Source: Patiriisocius marinistellae (GTDB lineage: Bacteria > Bacteroidota > Bacteroidia > Flavobacteriales > Flavobacteriaceae). Taken from it: a DNA stretch of 64,000 nt. The DNA lies in the NCBI RefSeq assembly GCF_009014635.1, contig NZ_BKCF01000002.1:62001-126000 (forward strand), written 5' to 3'. Positions 18,450 through 27,075 of the stretch are shown here, one piece after another. Each line of letters begins with the position of its first letter. Position 1 is the first letter of the stretch. The position numbers and the translations under genes are program-made. Under the pieces are notes generated by a model that saw nothing but the letters and a program-made list of their open reading frames with translations, ran no database searches and was not told where the DNA came from.

Positions 18450-19084
18450 TTTTAGATTTTTCAAAACAGATTGTAAAAATAGAAAAAATGAAGCTTCCTG
18501 GTGTCCAGTCACACTATAAAATGGCACCTATTGAGCGTTTACAAGAATTAACAAACAAAGCAAAAGCAACTAATACAGCGAGACGTGCGGCAGTTATGGC
18601 ATTGTTTTACCCTTCTAAAGACGGAGAAACAAACCTTATTTTAATTCTTAGAAAGACCTATAAGGGAGTTCATTCTGCGCAAGTGGGTTTTCCAGGAGGA
18701 AAAGCAGAGGAAGAGGATATTGATGAAGCAGCAACTGCGTTACGTGAAACTGAAGAGGAGGTAGGTGTACCGCAACAAGCTGTTGCTGTATTAAAAAAAC
18801 TAACAGAAATTTACATTCCTCCGTCTAATTTTTTTGTGCAACCTTTTTTAGGAATTACTAGCGAAACTCCAGAGTTTGTACCACAAGAAGAAGAAGTTGA
18901 GGCATTAATTGAGGTTCCTTTGTCCCACTTTATGGATGATAGTTTTGTAGTTACTAAAACTTTGACTACAAGTTACGCTACTAATATAGATGTTCCTGCA
19001 TATTTACTTAATGGTCATGTGGTGTGGGGAGCTACTGCGATGATGCTCAGTGAGGTACGTGAACTACTTAAAAATATTCTCTAA
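18443..19084 (+). CDS. CoA-pyrophosphatase-type Nudix hydrolase
   Basis: A 213-residue cytoplasmic Nudix enzyme. The Nudix box runs from G86 (GKAEEEDIDEAA) through RETEEEVGV (101-109), with every metal-binding Glu present. The preceding LILRKTYKGVHSAQVGFPGG is the NudL/YeaB-type extension that marks coenzyme A and acyl-CoA diphosphatases. The N-terminal 40 residues (LPGVQSHYKMAP) are characteristic of the flavobacterial form, which supports the ATG at 18443 even though it overlaps the divergent isomerase start. The likely role is CoA turnover or housecleaning. Confidence 0.92.
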   Translation: MTFLDFSKQIVKIEKMKLPGVQSHYKMAPIERLQELTNKAKATNTARRAAVMALFYPSKDGETNLILILRKTYKGVHSAQVGFPGGKAEEEDIDEAATALRETEEEVGVPQQAVAVLKKLTEIYIPPSNFFVQPFLGITSETPEFVPQEEEVEALIEVPLSHFMDDSFVVTKTLTTSYATNIDVPAYLLNGHVVWGATAMMLSEVRELLKNIL

Positions 19085-19098
19085 GGTGTATAATTTTG

Positions 19099-19106
19099 TA
19101 TATTTG
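19099..19106 (+). promoter_or_regulatory. -7 promoter element for the acyltransferase gene
   Basis: TATATTTG matches TAnnTTTG 45 nt before the start codon at 19152. No clear -33 element was found, so the call is tentative. Confidence 0.35.
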
Positions 19107-19151
19107 TCGTTCCCCTAAAATTTATGGAATAGGGTATCTAAACTGATATTT

Positions 19152-19955
19152 ATGGGTCTTTTTAAAAAGAATCCTTTTGGACATATATTATTTTTAAAAC
19201 TATGGTTGATTCGCATTCTTGGTGCATTAACCCATAGACGTTTTAAGGGTTTTAACAAGCTAGAGATAGACGGTAGCGAGATATTGAGAAACCTTCCTGA
19301 AACTAACGTACTTTTTGTTTCAAACCATCAAACTTACTTTGCAGATGTGGTGTCAATGTTTCATGTATTTAATGCAAGTTTAAGTGGACGGGAGGATAAT
19401 ATTAAAAATATAGGCTATTTGTGGAAACCTAAATTGAACCTTTATTTTGTTGCTGCTAAGGAAACTATGCAAGATGGTTTGCTACCTAAAATCCTTGCAT
19501 ACGCAGGTTCGGTTAGTATTGAAAGAACATGGCGAGCAGAGGGTAAAGATGTGCAACGACAGGTAAAGATGAGCGATGTTAGCAATATATCTAAGGCATT
19601 GAATGATGGTTGGGTGATTACATTTCCGCAGGGAACTACACGCCCTTGGAAACCTATTAGACGTGGTACGGCACATTTAATTAAGAAAAATAAGCCAGTT
19701 GTTGTACCTATAGTTATTGACGGATTTAGAAGGTCTTTTGATAGAAAGGGGTTACGTGTAAAGAAAAGAGGCATTTTACAATCAATGGAAATTAAAGCTT
19801 CTTTAGATATTGACTACGATAACATTCCTGTTGATGAACTTGTTGAAAAACTTGAATATGCAATTGAGCAACACCCATCTTTTTTAAAGGTAATTCCAGC
19901 AGATGAAATTAAAAGTGAGGAGGCATTAAATAAAGAGCGTGAGTGGCGTTATTAA
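19152..19955 (+). CDS. 1-acyl-glycerol-3-phosphate acyltransferase (PlsC-like)
   Basis: A 267-residue membrane-associated acyltransferase. The catalytic HX4D motif appears as VSNHQTYFADV (H57, D62), and the acceptor-binding motif as TFPQGTTRPW in place of the usual FPEGTRS. A further block, VVPIVIDGFRRSF, matches motif IV. It would transfer an acyl chain to lysophosphatidic acid or a related lipid in the inner leaflet. The first 30 residues hold a short amphipathic helix but no signal peptide. It is the last gene before a strong bidirectional terminator. Confidence 0.9.
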   Translation: MGLFKKNPFGHILFLKLWLIRILGALTHRRFKGFNKLEIDGSEILRNLPETNVLFVSNHQTYFADVVSMFHVFNASLSGREDNIKNIGYLWKPKLNLYFVAAKETMQDGLLPKILAYAGSVSIERTWRAEGKDVQRQVKMSDVSNISKALNDGWVITFPQGTTRPWKPIRRGTAHLIKKNKPVVVPIVIDGFRRSFDRKGLRVKKRGILQSMEIKASLDIDYDNIPVDELVEKLEYAIEQHPSFLKVIPADEIKSEEALNKEREWRY

Positions 19956-19974
19956 TCATAAACTATTAATTACA

Positions 19975-20023
19975 AAAAATCCCAAATATAGACTGTAAGT
20001 ACAGTTTTTAATTTGGGATTTTT
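19975..20023. terminator. Bidirectional terminator
   Basis: A perfect 13-bp inverted repeat (AAAAATCCCAAAT at 19975-19987, ATTTGGGATTTTT at 20011-20023) with A/T tracts on both sides, between the convergent acyltransferase and membrane-protein genes. Confidence 0.8.
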
Positions 20024-20051
20024 AATTTTATGAGATATTAAATTTAATTGT

Positions 20052-20699
20052 TTACAATTCTATTCTCTCAAGTTCATCATAATTATTTTTTAATCTCTTG
20101 AGTAAAATTCCATAGATAATACGATAGACAAGAACTAATAATCCTATAAATACAGCGCCAACAACAAGTTGTGTTATAAAAAATATAGATGTAAAGCTTT
20201 CGGCCGGGATTGCAGCATAATTTTTATTTCCGTTAGTTAATAATGTATAAAGCTCTGTTTTCTTAGTATAGAAATACATATTGACATATAAAAAAGCAAG
20301 TATTGTTCCTAGTACATTATATATAACAAAATATTTAACGGTCTTACGTGTTTTTAAAATGTTAGCCATTAACTCTTTTGCTGTATCTGTTACTTTAATT
20401 TTTTTATAATTAAGATAAAAAAGCACAAGAAAAACGGCTAGAATAACATAATGAAAGATAGAAATAATTGATAGGCTTTCTTTAAGACCTATATTTTGAA
20501 TTAAATCTTTATTAGATTCTGGAGTTAAAAAACTGATTACTATCCAAAATAATATTTCAGCAATACTTATCATGAATATCCATTTTACAATAGATGATGA
20601 CTTTTTAAGTAACATCTTGTAAATGTCTTTGTACGACAAAGTAGGATGCGTTTGCTCCTGTTGTTGCCATTTTGATTTTAATAATTCTAATTGATCCAT
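20052..20699 (-). CDS. Membrane protein paired with an ECF sigma factor
   Basis: A 215-residue protein with a soluble N-terminus (MDQLELLKSKWQQQ, about 40 residues) and four transmembrane helices. It starts 4 nt after the ECF sigma gene, the position normally held by an anti-sigma factor. The short N-terminal helix could bind sigma, but there is no zinc-binding HX3CX2C motif. I infer a possible membrane anti-sigma role from context only. Confidence 0.7.
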   Translation of the reverse strand: MDQLELLKSKWQQQEQTHPTLSYKDIYKMLLKKSSSIVKWIFMISIAEILFWIVISFLTPESNKDLIQNIGLKESLSIISIFHYVILAVFLVLFYLNYKKIKVTDTAKELMANILKTRKTVKYFVIYNVLGTILAFLYVNMYFYTKKTELYTLLTNGNKNYAAIPAESFTSIFFITQLVVGAVFIGLLVLVYRIIYGILLKRLKNNYDELERIEL

Positions 20700-20703
20700 A
20701 CAA

Positions 20704-21198
20704 TTACGGATTTAATATTGTTCTTAATTTCCCTTTAATTCTATTCATTTTCACTCTCGCATTTACTTCACTTATACCAAGGGTTTCAGAGATTTCTCTG
20801 TAATTTTTATCTTCTAAATATAAAAACACAAGTGCCTTGTCAATGTCATTTAAATTTTTTACCGCGGCGTACATCAATTTTAATTGTTCTTCTATTGTAT
20901 CATCATAATCTTCTGCCGAAATTTTAAAGCTTACGCCTTCAAAATCTTGTGTCTTAACCCTTCGTTTACTTTTGCGGTAGAGCGTAATTGCCGTATTAAG
21001 TGCGACTCTATACATCCAAGTACTAAACTTAGAATCTCCTCTAAACTTCGGGTAAGCCCGCCACAATTGAATTGTTACTTCTTGAAATAAATCATTGTGT
21101 GAATCCCTATCGTTTGTATAAAGCCGACAGATTTTATGCACAATATTCTGGTTTGCTTCTAGTAGCTCAACAAAATTATGTTCAAGTTCTTTGTTCAA
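20704..21198 (-). CDS. ECF sigma-70 factor
   Basis: A 164-residue ECF sigma factor. Region 2 is visible as DLFQEVTIQLWRAYPKF (about 36-52) and KFSTWMYRVALNTAITLYRK (57-76), the -10 recognition part. Region 4 is VFLYLEDKNYREISETLGIS (about 123-142) followed by ARVKMNRIKGKL, the -35 recognition helix. It would redirect RNA polymerase to a small stress regulon. The next gene encodes a four-helix membrane protein and follows after only 4 nt. Confidence 0.93.
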   Translation of the reverse strand: MNKELEHNFVELLEANQNIVHKICRLYTNDRDSHNDLFQEVTIQLWRAYPKFRGDSKFSTWMYRVALNTAITLYRKSKRRVKTQDFEGVSFKISAEDYDDTIEEQLKLMYAAVKNLNDIDKALVFLYLEDKNYREISETLGISEVNARVKMNRIKGKLRTILNP

Positions 21199-21301
21199 TG
21201 TTTTGGTTTTGATAGTTGCAGTATAGGTGTATGTATTTTAATTAATGTTACATTTTTATCAAAAATAAATACAACTCTATGTATATAATTTTAACTCCTA
21301 A

Positions 21302-21670
21302 TTAATTAGAAGTGCGTACGTCAATTTTTCCTTCGGAAATAAATCTACCTCCAACCTCATCAATATTTACGTCTAACTCGTCTTGCGTATCGATACTTTT
21401 AATATTTACCTTAACCTCATCGTAAGTGTTAACACTTTTTAAGTTTATGTTAAGTTCATCGTAGGTGTTGATGTCAACAATACGAACGTCAATCGTATTA
21501 GTTTCTGAAATGGGAACTAATTGATACTTTGTTGAAGTATTCTCATTGAGGAATGTTGTTTTATTCCCAGCATAAGCACTTGGAATAATTTTAAAATCTC
21601 TGACAGCATTTATTGTCAAACAAATAGCAATAATTGTAAGAATGGTTTTTGTGTAGGTGTCACTTTTCAT
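21302..21670 (-). CDS. Small exported protein with 13-residue repeats
   Basis: A 122-residue protein with an N-terminal hydrophobic helix (about 9-22) that could be a signal anchor, then a region with three imperfect 13-residue repeats: DINTYDELNINLK, SVNTYDEVKVNIK and SIDTQDELDVNID (about 67-105). The repeat alternates polar and hydrophobic residues, consistent with a small beta-solenoid or beta-helix. No family name comes to mind. It is separate from neighbours on the same strand (103 nt before the sigma gene, 63 nt after the cyclase). Confidence 0.7.
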   Translation of the reverse strand: MKSDTYTKTILTIIAICLTINAVRDFKIIPSAYAGNKTTFLNENTSTKYQLVPISETNTIDVRIVDINTYDELNINLKSVNTYDEVKVNIKSIDTQDELDVNIDEVGGRFISEGKIDVRTSN

Positions 21671-21732
21671 AAATAATAAGTTTTAAAAATTATTTTATTT
21701 AATAACATGACATCAAAAAACTTACCGTAATT

Positions 21733-22863
21733 TTATTTCTTTTTTTTAGAAAATGATTTTCTTGTGTAAGTTACAAGTTGCATCTCGTCTGCTTTTCCAC
21801 GTAGTTTTTCTTCTCCTAAATCTTCTCTTTTAACACGTGGAGGAAGTTTAGTATTAATATCTGCAAATTCTTTAGAAACTAAAATTTCCACGCCCAGTTC
21901 ATTACATAATGCTTGTATTCTAGAGGCTGTATTTAAAACATCTCCACTAAAGACTATTTCTCTTTTAATTTGACCTATTTCTCCCACCATCACATCACCA
22001 TAATGATACCCAACTTTAAATTCTGGGTATAAGCCATATCTTTTTTTATATCTAGGTCGTTTATATCTTATAATTTTTTTCATGCTATAAAAGCATTGTA
22101 TAGCATTACCTCTTTTAAGACCATGTTTCATTTTCCAAGAGACTACAATTTCATCCCCTACGTATTGATAAACTTCTCCACTAGTTTGAACTATAGCAGG
22201 AGCAATATCTCTAAAAAAATCTTTCAAGAAATTAAAGTAAGGTTCTTCATCTAATATTTCGGCTATGCCCGTAGCATTTTTTATATCACAAAACATAAAA
22301 ATACGACGCTCTCTTTTAGGCCTAAAATAGCGACCCATCAAAAAATCTGGGAAAACACCTGGTCCATATTTTTCATTAACCATTAAAATTATGAGTGTTA
22401 CAATTACAATAGCAAGCCAAAGAATAAAGTTTTTAATAAAAATAAACTCTCCGAAAAACGGAATCATTAATTCTACTACTTCAGGATTAAACATGCCTAC
22501 TCCAAGTTCTTCACTAAAATAATATAGACCGCCAAAAAAGCTTACTATTATAGCTGTTAATGTGTAAATGATGACAATTTGAAATAATGCTCTTAAAAAA
22601 GAATGCTTTCTTAGCCAGCGTTCCATAAGGTTAACTGTGACTATCCCGCCTATAAGACCAGCCATAACACCAACAATTAAGTTTGCAGTAAAAGATTGTT
22701 TAAAATCATATTCACTCGTGAGCGCATTGTATTCTATGAGCGTATAGTATTCATAAAAGAAAACGATATTAGAAATTGCTGTCCATGATATGAGAATCCA
22801 AAAGGCTCTTTTCGCATAATACCAAAGTTGGCGTTGCGTATATCTTTTAAATCGAATTGCCAT
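21733..22863 (-). CDS. Membrane-bound class III adenylate/guanylate cyclase
   Basis: A 376-residue protein with four to five transmembrane helices (about 20-40, 60-80, 93-115, 140-163), then a class III cyclase domain (about 187-370). The metal-binding aspartates are in FMFCDIKNATG (D193) and VYQYVGDEIVV (D237), and DVLNTASRIQALC gives the conserved Asn/Arg transition-state stabilisers. It probably makes cAMP; substrate-specifying residues cannot be judged by eye. The ATG shares its A with the stop of the upstream YdeI-like gene (TAATG), so they are coupled. Confidence 0.88.
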   Translation of the reverse strand: MAIRFKRYTQRQLWYYAKRAFWILISWTAISNIVFFYEYYTLIEYNALTSEYDFKQSFTANLIVGVMAGLIGGIVTVNLMERWLRKHSFLRALFQIVIIYTLTAIIVSFFGGLYYFSEELGVGMFNPEVVELMIPFFGEFIFIKNFILWLAIVIVTLIILMVNEKYGPGVFPDFLMGRYFRPKRERRIFMFCDIKNATGIAEILDEEPYFNFLKDFFRDIAPAIVQTSGEVYQYVGDEIVVSWKMKHGLKRGNAIQCFYSMKKIIRYKRPRYKKRYGLYPEFKVGYHYGDVMVGEIGQIKREIVFSGDVLNTASRIQALCNELGVEILVSKEFADINTKLPPRVKREDLGEEKLRGKADEMQLVTYTRKSFSKKKK

Positions 22864-23456
22864 TAGCTCTTTTTATATTTATCATGAAGGCCTACACCAT
22901 TTTTAATCATCGGTCTTATTTTTTCTAAACGATTGAGCTTTGTCGTTTCTTGTTTTGCGGTTGTTATAAATTCTGCATACTCCCGTTGTTTACCAGGTGT
23001 AAGTTTTTTAAATAAATCACTTAAAGTAGTATCTTCCTTAAATGCCTCTTTTAGTACTGTGGGGATTATTGTTTTCTTATTTTCAGGTTTAATTTCTTTT
23101 CCTGCTTTACAGTTTTCAATAGCCTCTATTGTGTAATTTAAAACAATTGTTTTTTCAATTTTATCGCCTTTATTAATGCGTAGTTGTCTTAATCCTTTTG
23201 TTTTACCTTTTTGCGCATTAATCAAAATACCTTTAGCATCTTTCAAAAAAACGCCTTGATAAAACCAAATTCCTAAATGATTTTTAAAGCCTACCATTCC
23301 CACAACATTTTTATTATTTATGGTGTAAATAGGCGCTCCCCATTTAAAATTTTCGATTAATTCAGTACTGTTAAAAATTTGGCGAAGTAGTTTTAATTCG
23401 TCTATCCATTGTCCACTGTTTTCAATGAATGCGTCTACTTTTTGCGATGAGGTCAC
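22863..23456 (-). CDS. YdeI/OmdA-like protein with DUF1801 domain
   Basis: A 197-residue cytoplasmic protein. The N-terminal half fits DUF1801 (YdhG-like): ELIENFKWGAPIYTINNKNV and HLGIWFYQGVFLKD. The C-terminal 70 residues match the OmdA/YdeI tail: PTVLKEAFKEDTTLSDLFKKLTPGKQREYAEFI followed by AKQETTKLNRLEKI. The role is unknown; family members are linked to antimicrobial-peptide resistance. Its stop codon overlaps the cyclase start. Two relatives with other N-terminal halves are encoded at 40256 and 57036. Confidence 0.85.
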   Translation of the reverse strand: MTSSQKVDAFIENSGQWIDELKLLRQIFNSTELIENFKWGAPIYTINNKNVVGMVGFKNHLGIWFYQGVFLKDAKGILINAQKGKTKGLRQLRINKGDKIEKTIVLNYTIEAIENCKAGKEIKPENKKTIIPTVLKEAFKEDTTLSDLFKKLTPGKQREYAEFITTAKQETTKLNRLEKIRPMIKNGVGLHDKYKKS

Positions 23457-23585
23457 TTTATAGGAGATAATTTGTTTGTTTGAAGTGAAGATACAGTTTT
23501 TTTGTGCTTCCTAAATGTGAAAGAATTGATAAAATAATGTTAGAATACAATTTAAAAAGAGTATGTGTGGATAGACTTTTTGTTT

Positions 23586-23656
23586 ACAATTGAGTCACTA
23601 AAAAATACAGTTCGGTTTTCTTTTTTTCTAAATGCTTCGGAAATGTGACAAATTTG
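23586..23656 (+). promoter_or_regulatory. LytTR-type operator and -7 element, TonB receptor gene
   Basis: ACAATTGAG (23586-23594) and ACAGTTCGG (23607-23615) form a direct repeat with a 21-bp period; the second matches the LytTR consensus fully. After a 33-nt gap comes CAAATTTG (23649-23656), one base from TAnnTTTG. The start codon is 36 nt further. A copy of the 10-mer CTTCGGAAAT lies inside the gap. Confidence 0.72.
23635..23644 (+). repeat. Intergenic copy of the overrepresented 10-mer CTTCGGAAAT
   Basis: One of 16 exact copies of ATTTCCGAAG/CTTCGGAAAT that I found in the window, and the only one outside a gene. It lies between the LytTR-type repeats and the -7 element of the TonB receptor promoter. 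The other copies are listed in the findings. Confidence 0.6.
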
Positions 23657-23692
23657 AACTATCAAAATAAAAATTACCTTTAAACTTTCATT

Positions 23693-25873
23693 ATGCTAAC
23701 AACCAAAACTATAAAAATCAAAAAAAAGCTATTGTTATCATTGTTAGCCTTTGCTCCGTTTTTCGCAATGGCACAAACAACCATATCTGGGATTGTAACT
23801 TCAACAAGTGGAACACCTATTTTTGGAGCAAACGTATATCTTGACGGAACTTACGATGGAGGAACTACAAACGAAGCAGGCAAGTTTACTTTTACCACAG
23901 TTGAAACTGGAATTCAAACCATCATGGCATCTTATGTATCATTCGAAACTTTTATGATGGCACAGGAGGTTACAAAAATGAAAAACATCACTATTAAATT
24001 AAGGGAAGATGTCAACTCGTTAGAAACGGTGGTGTTATCTGCAGGTACTTTTGAAGCGAGCGACAATAGTAAAGTTTCAGTTTTAAAACCTCTTGATGTT
24101 GTTACAACCGCAAGTGCGTTGGGCGATTTTGTAGGAGCATTACAAACATTACCAGGCACAAGCACAGTTGCAGAAGATGGTCGTTTGTTCGTGCGTGGAG
24201 GAGACGCTAACGAAACTCAAATTTTTATAGATGGCATTAGAGTTTTTACACCTTACACGCCAACAACAAATAACACTCCCACACGCGGAAGATACAGTCC
24301 ATTTTTATTTGATGGAATTACATTTTCTACAGGAGGTTACAGCGCAGAATATGGTCAAGCATTGTCATCTGTGCTTTTATTGAACACTATTGATGAGCCA
24401 GTGCAAGAAGCTACAAATATTTCGATCATGACATTGGGGCTTGGAATAGGTAATACACAAAAATGGGAACGAAACTCTTTAAGTGTCAATGCGAGTTATA
24501 TAAATTTGGGGCCTTATAATGCAGTATTTAATAATCGTAATGATTGGAAAAAACCTTATCAAACAGCAAGTGGCGAAGCAGTTTTTAGACAAAAATTTAA
24601 AACCGACGGACTTTTAAAAGTTTATGCTGCTTTTGATACTTCAAATTTTGAGCTCATACAGGAAGATATAAATATTGCTGAGGGAGTTAGGTTTGAGTTA
24701 GACAATAAAAACTTTTATACAAATGTAAGTTATAGAGATTATTTGGCAGCAGACTGGAAATTAGAGGCGGGAGGAAGTTATACAATAGCAAAAACAGATG
24801 TAGGAATTAATGATGAGACTATTGAAGGTACAGAAAATTCTGCTCATGTTAAATTGAAGTTGCGTAAACGTTTTAGTAGTAGATTTAAATTGTCCTTGGG
24901 AGCAGAACAATTTTTAACAGATTTTGAGGAAGGTTTTTCCAGTCCTTTTGTAACAACACAATATGGTTATGATAACAACATTTCGGCAGCCTTTACTGAG
25001 GCAGATTTAATTTTTTCTCGTAAACTAGCTTTAAAAGTAGGATTAAGAGGCGAGTACAGTGGTTTGTTTGACGCGTTTACAGTTTCACCGAGAGTCTCTT
25101 TAGCTTACAAAACAGGAAAAAACAGTCAGTTGTCTGTCGCGTTTGGAGATTTTAAACAACAGCCAGATAGTGAAGTTTTAAAATTTCAGCAGGACTTAAA
25201 GGCACGTTCTACACAACATTATATTCTTAATTATCAATATACGGCAAACAACCGTATTTTTAGAGCAGAGGCCTATAGAAAGAATTATGATGACTTAATA
25301 ACGTTTGACACTGAGTTTGCCGAGTTTGATAGTAATTATACTAACAACGGAGATGGTTATGCGCAAGGGCTAGATGTCTTTTTTAGAGATAATGAAACGT
25401 TTAAGAATATGGATTATTGGGTGAGTTATTCTTTTTTAGATACGGAGCGTGAGTACCGTAATTACCCAACAAGCGCAACACCATCATTTGCAAATACAAA
25501 CAATCTTTCACTAGTAGCAAAATACTGGATTGAAGATTGGAAAAGTCAAGTAGGATTTAGTTATCAATATGGTAGCGGTCGCACATTTACAAATCCTAAT
25601 AAGGATGGATTTTTACAAGATAAAACACGGGATTTTAACAGTGTAAGTTTAAATTGGGCATATTTAATTGATCAACAAAAAATACTATACCTCTCTGTCA
25701 ATAATGCCTTTGCGTTTAAAAATGTAAATGGATATCAATATAACTCTACACCTAATAGTCAAGGTGTTTTTGATCGCAGAGCTTTACAACCTGCTACAGA
25801 TCAATTTTTCTTTGTAGGGTTCTTCTGGACAATAAGCGAAGACGGTAAAGAAAACCAACTGGATAATTTATAA
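23693..25873 (+). CDS. TonB-dependent outer-membrane receptor
   Basis: A 726-residue receptor. A signal peptide ends at FFAMAQ (about residue 28), then a carboxypeptidase-D-like regulatory domain (TTISGIVTSTSGTPIFGANVY), a plug domain (LGDFVGALQTLPGTSTVAEDGRLFVRGG, FIDGIRVF) and a C-terminal beta-barrel rich in alternating aromatic strands, ending with FVGFFWTI. The length is short for SusC (about 1000) and near that of siderophore or small-ligand receptors. No SusD follows, so glycan uptake is unlikely. The promoter carries the LytTR-type operator, which ties it to the downstream kinase/regulator cluster. The ligand is unknown. Confidence 0.93.
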   Translation: MLTTKTIKIKKKLLLSLLAFAPFFAMAQTTISGIVTSTSGTPIFGANVYLDGTYDGGTTNEAGKFTFTTVETGIQTIMASYVSFETFMMAQEVTKMKNITIKLREDVNSLETVVLSAGTFEASDNSKVSVLKPLDVVTTASALGDFVGALQTLPGTSTVAEDGRLFVRGGDANETQIFIDGIRVFTPYTPTTNNTPTRGRYSPFLFDGITFSTGGYSAEYGQALSSVLLLNTIDEPVQEATNISIMTLGLGIGNTQKWERNSLSVNASYINLGPYNAVFNNRNDWKKPYQTASGEAVFRQKFKTDGLLKVYAAFDTSNFELIQEDINIAEGVRFELDNKNFYTNVSYRDYLAADWKLEAGGSYTIAKTDVGINDETIEGTENSAHVKLKLRKRFSSRFKLSLGAEQFLTDFEEGFSSPFVTTQYGYDNNISAAFTEADLIFSRKLALKVGLRGEYSGLFDAFTVSPRVSLAYKTGKNSQLSVAFGDFKQQPDSEVLKFQQDLKARSTQHYILNYQYTANNRIFRAEAYRKNYDDLITFDTEFAEFDSNYTNNGDGYAQGLDVFFRDNETFKNMDYWVSYSFLDTEREYRNYPTSATPSFANTNNLSLVAKYWIEDWKSQVGFSYQYGSGRTFTNPNKDGFLQDKTRDFNSVSLNWAYLIDQQKILYLSVNNAFAFKNVNGYQYNSTPNSQGVFDRRALQPATDQFFFVGFFWTISEDGKENQLDNL

Positions 25874-25884
25874 AAGATTTATTT

Positions 25885-25955
25885 ACAATTCAGTCATTTA
25901 AATTGACAGTTCGGTATCTCAAAATTTTTAAACTTTTAATGTAGGTGTACTTTTA
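25885..25955 (+). promoter_or_regulatory. LytTR-type operator and -7 element, DUF2141 gene 2 operon
   Basis: ACAATTCAG (25885-25893) and ACAGTTCGG (25906-25914) repeat with a 21-bp period. After a 33-nt gap comes TACTTTTA (25948-25955) as -7 element. Over 34 bp it shares 28 positions with the TonB receptor operator. The ATG at 26004 lies 48 nt downstream. Confidence 0.75.
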
Positions 25956-26003
25956 TAATGTAAACAAAAACTAATAATTCAACCTCTTAAAATTTCAGAA
26001 ATC

Positions 26004-26420
26004 ATGCAAACAGTTATCACTTATATTACTTTATTTTTCACAGGCTTAGTATTGCAAGCGCAAGTAAACACCATTGAATTGACAATTACTAATCTTGATT
26101 CTAATGATGGGACGGTTTTAGCTGGTCTTTATGATAGCGAATCAAACTGGTTAAACAAACGACTTATGGGCTCAATTTCTAAAATTGAAAATAAGAAAGC
26201 AACAGTTGTTTTTACTGATGTGCCAGACGGGACGTATGCTGTTTCAACATTTCATGATGAGGATAATGATGGGAAGTTAAATATGATAATGGGTTTTTAT
26301 CCTAGCGAAGACACCGCATCATCAAATAATGCTCCTGCACGTTTTGGTCCACCTACTTGGGAAGATGCCAAGTTTGAAGTTAAAAATGGCAAAGTTGTGA
26401 AGCAATCAATCTCTATGTAA
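26004..26420 (+). CDS. Secreted DUF2141 protein (second of two)
   Basis: A 138-residue protein with a signal peptide ending at VLQAQ (about residue 20) and one DUF2141 domain. The family signature reads GTVLAGLYD, FTDVPDGTYAVSTFHDEDND and ARFGPPTWEDAKF, closely parallel to the paralogue at 9364. It is the first gene of a long plus-strand run that leads to the kinase, two 2TM proteins, an amidohydrolase and a LytTR regulator. I infer that it is a target of that regulator, perhaps the effector or a ligand-binding part of the system. Confidence 0.9.
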   Translation: MQTVITYITLFFTGLVLQAQVNTIELTITNLDSNDGTVLAGLYDSESNWLNKRLMGSISKIENKKATVVFTDVPDGTYAVSTFHDEDNDGKLNMIMGFYPSEDTASSNNAPARFGPPTWEDAKFEVKNGKVVKQSISM

Positions 26421-26445
26421 TTATAATCTTATTAAATTTAGCACT

Positions 26446-27075
26446 ATGAAAACTATTATCTACATCACCTTACTATTTGTGGGATTTGCCACGCAAGCAC
26501 AATCAAAATATGAAATGGGTATGCAAAATGCACTCGAATTATGGCGTGCTGACAAACCACAAGAAGCAGCAAACCTTTTTGAAAGAATAGGTGCAGCAGA
26601 ACCCACAGAATGGCTACCTCCATTTTATACATCACAAATTAATGTATTCAAAGCTTTTAATGAAAAAGATAAGGCTAAGATTACTGCTACATTAAACAAA
26701 GCACAAGAGTTTTTAAATCTTGCAAAAACAAATGGTGGTGGATCAAACCCAGAAGTGATGATACTCGAAGCACAATATTACACTGCATGGATTGCTTTTG
26801 ACGGGCAACAATACGGTATGCAATACGCGGGTAAAGTTGCTGAGTTATATAAAAAAGCAGCAGCAATTTCACCAGATAATCCAAGAGTAGTTATGGGAAA
26901 GGCAGAATGGGATATGGGGAGTGCGGCATACTTTGGTGGGGACGCATCAATTTATTGCAAAGATATAAAACGCGCTATAGAATTATATAAAACTGAAGTG
27001 CCAGAAAGCTCAATTCATCCTTCGGGCGGTGAAGAACATGCGCAAGATGTTCTTGCAAGAAACTGCGGGAAATAA
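26446..27075 (+). CDS. Secreted tetratricopeptide-like protein
   Basis: A 209-residue protein with a signal peptide (cleavage near ATQAQ, residue 19) and an all-helical remainder with TPR-like pairs, for example AGKVAELYKKAAAISPDNPRV and ALELWRADKPQEAANLFERI. Two Cys (in IYCKDI and ARNCGK) could form a disulfide. Its stop codon overlaps the kinase start (TAATG), so it is translationally coupled to the kinase and may be a periplasmic accessory of the sensor. This is inference from gene order. Confidence 0.78.
   Translation: MKTIIYITLLFVGFATQAQSKYEMGMQNALELWRADKPQEAANLFERIGAAEPTEWLPPFYTSQINVFKAFNEKDKAKITATLNKAQEFLNLAKTNGGGSNPEVMILEAQYYTAWIAFDGQQYGMQYAGKVAELYKKAAAISPDNPRVVMGKAEWDMGSAAYFGGDASIYCKDIKRAIELYKTEVPESSIHPSGGEEHAQDVLARNCGK

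Noticed and set aside
21260-21267. TATTTTTG on the minus strand as -7 element for the 21198 sigma gene
   Set aside because: The T-rich sequence makes chance matches likely, and no -33 element is seen.
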